Of a stretch of DNA of 12,499 nucleotides, positions 7,078 to 12,499 are shown piece by piece. Origin of the DNA: JAZGHN01 sp964496725 (GTDB lineage: Bacteria > Chloroflexota > Dehalococcoidia > Dehalococcoidales > E44-bin46); assembly GCA_964496725.1 (NCBI GenBank), contig CAZCAS010000035.1, positions 1-12,499 on the forward strand, read 5' to 3'. Each line of letters opens with the position of its first letter. Position 1 is the first letter of the stretch. A model generated the notes under the pieces. It worked only from the letters and a program-made list of their open reading frames with translations. It was not told the DNA's origin and searched no databases. A program made the position numbers and the translations under genes.

Positions 7078-7767
7078 ATGATTAAGGCAGTGTTTTTTGA
7101 CTGGATGAATACCTTGACCCACGCTGAACCCGAAAGGCATGAGCAGTTTTGTCAAATCGCCCGGGAATTGGGCATCAAGCTATCTCCACAGGGGGTGATA
7201 CGAGGACTCTATGCTGCCGGGTCTCAACTGCCAGCGGGGGCGCCATACCGCTGGCGTGAATCGGAAGACCCTGATGTTTTTCTCCGCTATCTGGAGATAA
7301 TGTTGGCTGCGGCTGAGGTCAAGCTCCCCAGAGACACGGTTCTGGAGATATTGAAGAGGATAAACCGGTCAGCCATAAAAGAAACCTATGTCCTCTATGA
7401 TGATGTGCTACCCATCTTGAAAATGCTGAAGAGGCGGGGGCTTGTCATAGGTTTAATTACCAGCCTGACTAAGGATATGAATCTCATTTGCCGTGACCTT
7501 GGCTTAGCTCCCTACATAGATTTTGTGGTTACCGCTAAGGAAGTGGGGTCCAACAAACCCAAACCTCCTATCTTTTTGGCGGCATTAGAGCGGGCTGGGG
7601 TAGCTGCCTCTGAGGCGGTTTATGTTGGCGACCAGTATGATACCGATGTAGTAGGTGCCAGAGGGGTGGGCATTGGTCCTGTTCTTATCGACCGCTACGA
7701 CTTAGTTCCTGAGGTCAATGACTGTCCGCGAATTCACAGCTTGTCTGAGGTGGTGGACTACATTTAG
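7078..7767 (+). CDS. HAD-superfamily hydrolase, second tandem copy
   Basis: A 229-residue paralogue of the preceding gene. Motif I is VFFDWMNT (Asp8, with Met10 in the usual acid/base Asp position), motif II Thr128 (GLITS), motif III Lys160 (SNKPKPP), motif IV GDQYDTD (Asp185, Asp190). It keeps the full segment after motif II (LTKDMNLICRDLGLAPYIDF) that the first copy has partly lost, so it looks nearer the ancestral form. A GTG at 7063 is in frame, but the GGGAGG at 7065-7070 lies seven bases before ATG 7078 and inside the longer version, so 7078 is chosen. The C-terminal quarter is nearly identical to copy one, including identical DNA blocks. Its stop is three bases from the stop of the converging radical SAM gene. 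Confidence 0.85.
   Translation: MIKAVFFDWMNTLTHAEPERHEQFCQIARELGIKLSPQGVIRGLYAAGSQLPAGAPYRWRESEDPDVFLRYLEIMLAAAEVKLPRDTVLEILKRINRSAIKETYVLYDDVLPILKMLKRRGLVIGLITSLTKDMNLICRDLGLAPYIDFVVTAKEVGSNKPKPPIFLAALERAGVAASEAVYVGDQYDTDVVGARGVGIGPVLIDRYDLVPEVNDCPRIHSLSEVVDYI
7582..7640 (+). repeat. 59-base identical block in HAD copy two (pairs with 6872-6930)
   Basis: Partner of the block in the first HAD gene; it covers motif IV and the residues before it. Synonymous positions are identical here but not just upstream (for example the codons for PPIFLA differ). Confidence 0.9.
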
Positions 7768-7770
7768 TGG

Positions 7771-9321
7771 TTAAGTAGGTTCTCCGTTGAGTACTTCTCG
7801 CTGTCTGGCTAGCAGGGCCTCGTCAACTTTGATGTCTCTAACTTTCTCGTAGACCTTGCGGAAGTGGAATCCCTGAACGGCAAGGGATATGGCTAAACCG
7901 AAACGCCGTGGGTATTTCACCAGAGTGGAAAGGAACAGCTTCCAGTAATACACCCTGAATTTGTCCTTAACACCCAAGACAACCACAGATTTAAAGAGTG
8001 CCATAATGTCGTTAAGGCTAACCTTGGGGCGCACCTTTTTGTTTGGCCTATACTCATTCAGGAATATTTTGATTCGTTCGTAATAGTCCTTGGGGGCATA
8101 GATGGTATGCAGGATTTGCTTATAGCCATTGATGAGCACATCGAAGTTCATTTTGGGAATGAAATTGGTGGTGCCATCCGTGTTATCACCGGTAGCATCG
8201 GGCAATATGCGCTTCTCCTTCTCCAGGCGGTGCCATAATCTTGTTTCTGTGGGGGCGTTTAACAGACCAACCATAGCGGTAACGATTCCGCTCTTTTGGA
8301 TGAAATTGATTTGGCTCTTGAAGATAGAAATGGGGTCACTATCAAAGCCGACAATAAATCCTCCCATTACCTGAAAGCCGTAGTTCTGTATCTTCTTAAC
8401 CGAGGCTACTAAATCACGGTTCCTGTTGGTGAACTTATTGCACTCAACTAGGCTTTCCTCATTCGGGCTTTCGATGCCAATAAATACATTGTTAAACCCT
8501 GCGTCGGACATTAATCGCATCAGTTCTTCATCGTCGGCTAGGTTTATCGAGGCTTCGGTGAGGAGGGTAAAGGGGTATTCTTTCTCCTCCATCCATTGAA
8601 TCATTGCTGGCAAAATCTCTGCCTTTAGCTTTTTCTTGTTGCCTATGAAATTATCGTCGACAACAAACACGCTGCCCCGATAACCCTGATTATATATCGC
8701 GTCTAGCTCGGCTAACATTTGCTCTTTACTCTTGGTTCGTGGTTTATGCCCATCCATGATGACGATATCACAGAACTCGCAGTCAAAAGGACAGCCTCGA
8801 GAATATTGGATAGTCACTGTGGCGTACTTTTTCAAATCAACGAGCGACCACATTGGTACGGGTGTTTTGGTTATCTCTGGGTGTTCATCGCTCCGGTAGA
8901 TGTGCTTGGGGCATCCCTGCTTCAGGTCTTCCAGGAAAAGCAGAAGGGTGAGTTCAGCCTCATTGAGTATGACATGGTCTATATCACTAACATCGAATAA
9001 CTTATATCCGGTGGTGAAGAGGGGACCACCGGCGACAACCTTGGTATCGAGTTTCTTGCACCGGTTAATGACTTCCCTTGCTGACTCTTTTTGCACAACC
9101 ATAGCGCTGATAAATACATAGTCAGCCCATTTGATGGCTTCATCGGTTAGTTTGGTTACATTCATATCTATAAATCTTTTCTCCCACTCCTTGGGGAGCA
9201 TAGCGGCTACAGTTAATGGGCCTAGGGGCGTATTTAGCGCTTTTCTGGAGGTGAATTTCAGGGCGTGTTTAAAACTCCAGAAGGTATCTGGATATTGGGG
9301 ATAAACCAGAAGTATCTTCAA
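7771..9321 (-). CDS. Cobalamin-binding radical SAM protein, HpnP/DUF4070 group
   Basis: A 516-residue protein. The N-terminal part (1-160) is a B12-binding domain: KILLVYPQYPDTFWSF, LTVAAMLP, the DxN at D52-N54 where cobalamin-ligating proteins would have DxHxxG, VFISAMVVQ, KVVAGGPLF and LNEAE. The radical SAM core carries C177-x3-C181-x2-C184 (SRGCPFDCEFCDI), which holds the 4Fe-4S cluster, followed by VDDNFIGNKKKLK, FTLLTEASINLADDEEL and FIGIESPNEESL. A C-terminal DUF4070-like region follows (GGFIVGFDSD, APTETRLWHRLEKE, YYERIKIFL). Hopanoid C-2 methylase HpnP has this architecture, but no hopanoid genes are in view, so the methyl acceptor is unknown; a radical methyl transfer on an unactivated carbon is the reasonable expectation. 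It starts with TTG at 9321 behind GAGGAG (six bases spacing), matching the family N-terminus. It converges on the HAD gene. Confidence 0.88.
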   Translation of the reverse strand: MKILLVYPQYPDTFWSFKHALKFTSRKALNTPLGPLTVAAMLPKEWEKRFIDMNVTKLTDEAIKWADYVFISAMVVQKESAREVINRCKKLDTKVVAGGPLFTTGYKLFDVSDIDHVILNEAELTLLLFLEDLKQGCPKHIYRSDEHPEITKTPVPMWSLVDLKKYATVTIQYSRGCPFDCEFCDIVIMDGHKPRTKSKEQMLAELDAIYNQGYRGSVFVVDDNFIGNKKKLKAEILPAMIQWMEEKEYPFTLLTEASINLADDEELMRLMSDAGFNNVFIGIESPNEESLVECNKFTNRNRDLVASVKKIQNYGFQVMGGFIVGFDSDPISIFKSQINFIQKSGIVTAMVGLLNAPTETRLWHRLEKEKRILPDATGDNTDGTTNFIPKMNFDVLINGYKQILHTIYAPKDYYERIKIFLNEYRPNKKVRPKVSLNDIMALFKSVVVLGVKDKFRVYYWKLFLSTLVKYPRRFGLAISLAVQGFHFRKVYEKVRDIKVDEALLARQREVLNGEPT

Positions 9322-9361
9322 GTTGGACTCCTCATAAACAAATTTTCTTAAAAGTCAAGTC

Positions 9362-9370
9362 ATTATAGCA
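9362..9370 (-). promoter_or_regulatory. Extended -10 promoter of the radical SAM gene
   Basis: On the minus strand TGCTATAAT is a perfect -10 box with the extended TGn motif. Transcription would start near 9355, about 34 bases before the TTG start codon. There is no good -35 hexamer at the normal distance: a TTGACA exists (9380-9375) but only seven bases upstream. The position a -35 would occupy falls inside the palindrome at 9384-9395. Confidence 0.55.
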
Positions 9371-9383
9371 CTTCTGTCAACAA

Positions 9384-9395
9384 CTTACTAGTAAG
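9384..9395. promoter_or_regulatory. Perfect 12-base palindrome, possible operator
   Basis: CTTACTAGTAAG reads the same on both strands. It sits where the -35 element of the radical SAM promoter would be, a typical place for a dimeric regulator, activating or repressing. No known regulator family is assigned to this motif here; the role is inference from position and symmetry. Confidence 0.4.
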
Positions 9396-9429
9396 CACGG
9401 TGAGGCTATCAGGGGGTTGTTTTGACTAT

Positions 9430-9476
9430 AGCAGCGCCCTCCCTGAGTTAAGCTGAGTGCCTCTGTTTGGGCTGCT
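9430..9476 (-). terminator. Weak hairpin after the stress operon
   Basis: Right after the stop of the ferritin-like gene, AGCAGCCC (9476-9469) can pair with GGGCGCTGCT (9439-9430) with one bulged base and a loop of about 29 bases. No T-run follows on the minus strand, so it is not a classical intrinsic terminator. It may slow read-through into the radical SAM gene or be chance. Confidence 0.25.
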
Positions 9477-9477
9477 T

Positions 9478-9765
9478 TTATCCTAGCAGTTCGGTGACAT
9501 CCTTTTTCCCCTTCTTGAGGTACTCAGCCTGCTTGGGGTCAAGGAGCTCCAGGAACGCCAGAAGTTCTGCTGTGTGCTCCTTCTCGTCATCTCGGATATG
9601 AGCCAGCACCTTCTTCGCTTTCTCATCATCGGTGGCATCAATGTGGGCCTGGTAGAGGGCGACGGCGTCCAGCTCGGCGGCTATGTCTTGCCTTATCGCC
9701 CTGGCTAGCTCGGCGGCGTTCATCTTTCTCGGTACCATAGTGCCAAAAGGATTACTGAAGTCCAT
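9478..9765 (-). CDS. Encapsulated-ferritin-like (EncFtn-type) small ferritin
   Basis: A 95-residue two-helix ferritin-like protein. EncFtn proteins are half-ferritins that build a four-helix ferroxidase centre only on dimer formation and normally work inside encapsulin shells. Seen: MNAAELARAIRQDIAAELDAV...Y with E31, D33 and Y38, and HIRDDEKEH with E61 and H64. These fit the metal and nearby residues of Rhodospirillum rubrum EncFtn (E32, E34, Y39, E62, H65 from memory) at a constant offset of one. The C-terminus ends KKDVTELLG and lacks a recognisable encapsulin-targeting tail; no shell gene is in the window. GGAGGTG stands about five bases before ATG 9765. It is 32 bases downstream of dfx, so a role in binding or oxidising ferrous iron, perhaps using the peroxide made by Dfx, is inferred. 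A rubrerythrin-like annotation is the alternative. Confidence 0.8.
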   Translation of the reverse strand: MDFSNPFGTMVPRKMNAAELARAIRQDIAAELDAVALYQAHIDATDDEKAKKVLAHIRDDEKEHTAELLAFLELLDPKQAEYLKKGKKDVTELLG

Positions 9766-9797
9766 TTTTCACCTCCATTACTGCGAATCTATCAGCT

Positions 9798-10178
9798 TCA
9801 GCTCGAGTTCCACAGACTGTGAATGTTGCAGTACTCTCTTGCCCCTTTTACTTTTTGTGCTCCGATTTCAAATTCTGCTTCCGGCTTATCTCCCGGCTTG
9901 AGGAACCGCCGACAGCTCCCGCTGTCAGTGATTATCTCAGTCCACTCTATGTAGTGTTTTTCCTCCATAGGGTGGGGCACACTGCCAACCTTAACCTTCA
10001 CCCCTTTAGCAGTTTTTTCTATCACCGGCACATGCTTTTCCAGGCCGACGTCTGTTGTCTTCTCCTCAAGCAGTTCCATGGGTTGTCCACAGCAGACCAG
10101 TTCTCCCCTTCCGGTGTGCAACACTTCAACGATGTTGCCACAGACATTACACCGATAAACCTGTTTCTGCGCTGTCAT
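9798..10178 (-). CDS. dfx: Desulfoferrodoxin (2Fe superoxide reductase)
   Basis: A 126-residue cytoplasmic enzyme that reduces superoxide to hydrogen peroxide without making O2, typical of anaerobes. The N-terminal desulforedoxin domain has C10-x2-C13 and C29-C30 (YRCNVCG...LVCCGQPM), the rubredoxin-like Fe(Cys)4 centre I. The C-terminal domain holds the catalytic Fe(His)4Cys site: E47-K48-H49 (EKHVP, with the lid Glu-Lys), H69 (SVPHPM), H75 (EEKHYIEW), and C117/H120 (REYCNIH). All ligands are present and the length is standard. GGAGGTG precedes ATG 10178 by five bases. It sits 29 bases after fprA and before the EncFtn-like gene. Its electrons presumably come from rubredoxin, available here as the C-terminal domain of Hrb. 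Confidence 0.97.
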   Translation of the reverse strand: MTAQKQVYRCNVCGNIVEVLHTGRGELVCCGQPMELLEEKTTDVGLEKHVPVIEKTAKGVKVKVGSVPHPMEEKHYIEWTEIITDSGSCRRFLKPGDKPEAEFEIGAQKVKGAREYCNIHSLWNSS

Positions 10179-10207
10179 TTGGCACCTCCTTCAATGGTTT
10201 CATTGTT

Positions 10208-11392
10208 TTAGGCACAGTGACATTCTTTATGCTTTTGGGCAATAGTATTGGCCAGTTTGTCTAGAGCCTTGAAATCGGCTTCCTTGGGGGAACCGTTGCT
10301 GAGCACAGGCTCCAGCACCTCCGCCTTCAGGTTGGGAATCATCCCGGCGAGCTGTTCCACTGTCTTCCCACCCCAGCCATAGGAACCGATAACGGAGACA
10401 AATTTCACCTTGGCTCTCAGGGCATTTGCCAGGAAGACGGCATAAACAACGTTGGGGTGTGGCCCGGCTAGAACGGTGGGTGTCCCGATAACCACCGTAG
10501 CCGCATCCACCAGCGCCATGGCTAGTTTGCCGATATCGGTTGCGGTGAGGTCAAACTGCTTTACCGTCACCCCCCTCTCAGTCAGAGCTTCGACAAGGTA
10601 TTCCACCATCTTTCTGGTGCTGCCATGCATGGAGATGTAGGGTAGTACCACGATGTTCTTTGGCTCGTCAAAGACCCAGCTGTGATATGCCTTCAGGATG
10701 AACTCTGGCTTGTCATGCATGGGACCGTGGCTGGGAGCGATGATGTCAATGGCGTAGTCCTGTAGTTTTTTTAAGTGCTTCTGGATATTGATTCGGAAGG
10801 GCATCATGATTTCAGCGAAGTACCTCTTGGCTGCCTCATAGACCTGCCCTTCATCGGTGACATACAGGTCGGTGGTGGCTAAATGAGAGCCAAAGAAGTC
10901 ACAGGGGAAGAGTATTTTTTCCTCTCTCAAATAGGTAAGCATAGTCTCTGGCCAGTGAACCCAGGGGGCGTGGATAAACTCCAGCGTCCTGTCTCCTAGC
11001 GAAATGGTCTCTTTATCATTGACGGTGATAAAATTCTCTTCCGGGATGAGGAGCAGGGCGGCGAGCATATCTTTGCATTTGGGTGTGACCACTACCTTGG
11101 CTTTGGGGTATTTTCCCAGGATGTGGGGGATAGCGCCGGCGTGGTCCTGCTCGGCATGATTGGCGATAACATAGTCTATATTCTTTATCCCAAGCTGGTT
11201 CAGGTGGTTTATCAGTACATCCGGCATGGTAGAATCTACGGTATCAATAAGAGCCGTCTTCTCACTGCCCTTAATCAGGTATGAGTTGTAGCTGGTGCCA
11301 TCGGGTAGGGGGATAAGGGCATCGAAGAGCCGCCTGTCCCAGTCAATGGCTCCTACACAATAGATTCCCGCTCTTATTTCTCTTGGTTTCAT
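10208..11392 (-). CDS. fprA: Flavodiiron protein, FprA-type O2/NO reductase
   Basis: A 394-residue class A flavodiiron protein that reduces O2 to water and/or NO to N2O. The N-terminal metallo-beta-lactamase-like domain (1-245) carries the diiron ligands H79-x-E81-x-D83 (NHAEQDHAG), H146 (APWVHWPE), D165 (PCDFFGSH) and H222 (PSHGPMH), all present. The flavodoxin domain (about 246-390) has an FMN phosphate loop in ISMHGSTRKM, TPTVLAGPHPNV, and SVIGSYGWGGKTVEQ. It ends with ECHCA, a short Cys pair of unknown role. No rubredoxin domain is fused; the partner is probably Hrb at the head of the operon, as in the hrb-fprA pair of Moorella thermoacetica. The ATG overlaps the PAS gene stop as ATGA, a four-base overlap that implies coupled translation. 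Confidence 0.97.
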   Translation of the reverse strand: MKPREIRAGIYCVGAIDWDRRLFDALIPLPDGTSYNSYLIKGSEKTALIDTVDSTMPDVLINHLNQLGIKNIDYVIANHAEQDHAGAIPHILGKYPKAKVVVTPKCKDMLAALLLIPEENFITVNDKETISLGDRTLEFIHAPWVHWPETMLTYLREEKILFPCDFFGSHLATTDLYVTDEGQVYEAAKRYFAEIMMPFRINIQKHLKKLQDYAIDIIAPSHGPMHDKPEFILKAYHSWVFDEPKNIVVLPYISMHGSTRKMVEYLVEALTERGVTVKQFDLTATDIGKLAMALVDAATVVIGTPTVLAGPHPNVVYAVFLANALRAKVKFVSVIGSYGWGGKTVEQLAGMIPNLKAEVLEPVLSNGSPKEADFKALDKLANTIAQKHKECHCA

Positions 11393-11784
11393 GTTACCTC
11401 TCCTAATAGTCTTTTTTCGCCCTCAATCTTCTTTATTTCGGTGATGTCTTGGCTTGCTTCCAGTGTGCCCAGGTACTTACCTGCTTTATTCCTCACGGCG
11501 AAATATCTTATATATACCTTTCTTCCCTTGAGGTCTATCCAGAATTCGGCTGAATCCCTTTTACCGCTCTTAAAATCCGACAATATCTGGTTTACTTTAT
11601 CCAGACTGTGCTTTGGGTGGCAATTTTGAACTGATTTTCCAATCACAGAAATCGGCCGCTTGAAAATCCGCGTCTCATGTTTGTTCCAGAATTTAACGAG
11701 GTCATTTTCATCAACGAAGGAAATCTCTACAGGTATCGCCTCTAAAATTCCCGCTAACTGTTCTTCGCTCAGGTTTTCCAGCAT
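11389..11784 (-). CDS. Stand-alone PAS_10 domain protein (DUF438 C-terminus-like)
   Basis: A 131-residue protein that is one PAS domain and little else. Seen: EQLAGILEAIPVEISFVDEND (8-28), VKFWNKHETRIFKRP, the strongly conserved GKSVQNCHPKHSLDKV (49-64), ILSDFKSGKRDSAEFWI, YIRYFAVRNKAGKYLGTLEASQDITEIKKIEGEKRLL. This resembles the PAS part that ends many DUF438 proteins, where it follows a hemerythrin-like region; here that region is missing, with no output domain. H56 in NCHP and C55 could bind a cofactor or metal, which is speculation. It starts 13 bases after hrb, with a run of G (GGGGG, from 11797) as ribosome binding site, and its TGA overlaps fprA. The position suggests a redox or gas-sensing partner, or an adaptor, for the flavodiiron system. 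Confidence 0.83.
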   Translation of the reverse strand: MLENLSEEQLAGILEAIPVEISFVDENDLVKFWNKHETRIFKRPISVIGKSVQNCHPKHSLDKVNQILSDFKSGKRDSAEFWIDLKGRKVYIRYFAVRNKAGKYLGTLEASQDITEIKKIEGEKRLLGEVT

Positions 11785-11797
11785 CTCAACTACCCCC

Positions 11798-12487
11798 TCA
11801 GTCCTCTACTTTCTCGAATTCGTCCTTGCCAGCTCCGCAGACAGGGCATACCCAATCGTCGGGTAGTTCTTCAAATGGTGTGCCCGGTTTTATCCCGCTG
11901 TCGGGGTCTCCCAGTTCCGGGTCGTAGATATAGCCGCAAACGGTGCATTCGTATTTTGCCATTTTTGGTTTCGCCTCCTTTTCTTCTTTAACATAGCTGG
12001 GGGCTGTCTTGGGGGTGGTGCCCCGCTTGACCTTGTGATAATAATCATAGGTCATACATTCTTCCTCGGTTAGGACATCTGCGTTTACCACCTCGCCAAT
12101 AAAAATGGTGTGTGTTCCCACATCTACCTCCTGAATTACCTTGGCTTCCAGGTAGGCGACGGTATTGTCTAAGACCACGGGGGCTTTGGTTTCTCCCGTC
12201 TTATGATTGATGCCCTTGAGTTTATCCACGTCCCTCCCTGACTTGAAGCCGAAATGACCGATGAAGGAGAGGGGGGTACTGCGGGAGAGGATTGAGACTG
12301 CCATCACCTTGCTTTCCTTGATAAATTGATGGGTCAGGTTGGTTTTGTTGATGCTTACCGCGATAGTTGGCGGTTCAGAGGTTATCTGGAATACCGTGTT
12401 GGCGATTTGCCCATTGTTTCTCTCACCGCTTGTTGAGGTTACCACATATAGACCGTAACCTATTTTATGCAAAGCCTTAGTATTCAT
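11798..12487 (-). CDS. hrb: High-molecular-weight rubredoxin (flavin reductase-rubredoxin fusion)
   Basis: A 229-residue two-domain electron carrier. Residues 1-150 are a flavin reductase-like FMN domain (LHKIGYGLYVVTS, QIANTVFQIT, PPTIAVSINKTNLTH, SILS, FGFKSGRDVDK, LEAKVIQEVDVGTHTIFIGEV), then a charged Lys/Glu linker (about 155-176), then a rubredoxin with C181-x2-C184 (CTVCGYIYDPELGDP) and C214-x2-C217 (DWVCPVCGAGKDEFE). In Moorella thermoacetica, Hrb passes electrons from NADH to FprA; the same job is expected here, and Dfx could draw on it too. A TTG at 12493 is in frame, but GAGAGG at 12494-12499 stands six bases before ATG 12487, so the ATG is chosen. It is the first gene of the operon visible; the promoter and any upstream regulator are beyond the right edge. 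Confidence 0.94.
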   Translation of the reverse strand: MNTKALHKIGYGLYVVTSTSGERNNGQIANTVFQITSEPPTIAVSINKTNLTHQFIKESKVMAVSILSRSTPLSFIGHFGFKSGRDVDKLKGINHKTGETKAPVVLDNTVAYLEAKVIQEVDVGTHTIFIGEVVNADVLTEEECMTYDYYHKVKRGTTPKTAPSYVKEEKEAKPKMAKYECTVCGYIYDPELGDPDSGIKPGTPFEELPDDWVCPVCGAGKDEFEKVED

Positions 12488-12499
12488 AGTCAACCTCTC

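Noticed and set aside
9375..9380. Perfect TTGACA on the minus strand upstream of the radical SAM gene
   Set aside because: It is only seven bases from the TATAAT, too close to act as its -35, and no second -10 fits at 16-18 bases.
9421..9476. Attachment site or mobile-element edge near the ferritin-like gene
   Set aside because: Only short repeats (CTCAG twice) and one bulged hairpin are present; there is no integrase, transposase, tRNA or target-site duplication in the window.
10192..10205. CAATG-GTTT-CATTG hairpin between fprA and dfx
   Set aside because: A five-pair AT-rich stem with no T-run is too weak for a terminator and lies just upstream of the dfx ribosome binding site; probably chance.
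9819..10211. Plus-strand open frame across dfx
   Set aside because: It is an antisense shadow of dfx, whose metal ligands are all in place on the minus strand; no ribosome binding site or family features.

Overview
The window reads as chromosome of a strictly anaerobic bacterium, most likely a member of the Chloroflexota (Dehalococcoidia-like). This placement is inference, not a database match. It rests on a FabK-type enoyl reductase, the protein flavour of RpoB and YceD, an rpoB gene that is not preceded by rplJL, frequent GTG/TTG starts, and a superoxide reductase/flavodiiron protein set in place of catalase or SOD.

Left block (1-7767). rpoB runs leftward off the edge of the window; its first 759 codons are present. 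A divergent intergenic region (2278-2561) carries a good sigma-70-type promoter on each strand. The rightward promoter serves a tight cluster: yceD (DUF177), rpmF, fabK, fabD and a small AAMDC/Mth938-like gene. After a 98-base gap with a weaker promoter come nusB, acpP and two tandem HAD-hydrolase paralogues. The theme is growth: ribosome protein, rRNA transcription factor, and the malonyl transfer, enoyl reduction and carrier steps of type II fatty acid synthesis. plsX, fabH, fabG and fabF, often found beside these genes, are not in the window.

Right block (7771-12487, all minus strand). A compact operon reads hrb (flavin reductase-rubredoxin fusion), a stand-alone PAS_10 protein, fprA (flavodiiron O2/NO reductase), dfx (2Fe superoxide reductase) and a 95-residue ferritin-like protein of the encapsulated-ferritin type. 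The genes are 32 bases or less apart and one pair overlaps. Together they form a plausible anaerobic defence chain: NAD(P)H to Hrb flavin to rubredoxin, then to FprA (O2 or NO reduced) and to Dfx (superoxide to peroxide), with the ferritin-like protein handling iron and perhaps peroxide. A 156-base gap follows, holding an extended -10 promoter and a perfect 12-base palindrome. It leads to a cobalamin-binding radical SAM protein of the HpnP/DUF4070 group, which converges on the second HAD gene with three bases between stop codons.

Most worth a second look: the PAS protein translationally coupled to the flavodiiron protein; an EncFtn-like ferritin without a shell protein or targeting tail beside superoxide reductase; a carrier protein with a five-residue insertion in its recognition loop; a FabK whose usual active-site His is Glu; and two HAD paralogues lacking the second motif-I Asp and sharing blocks of identical DNA.
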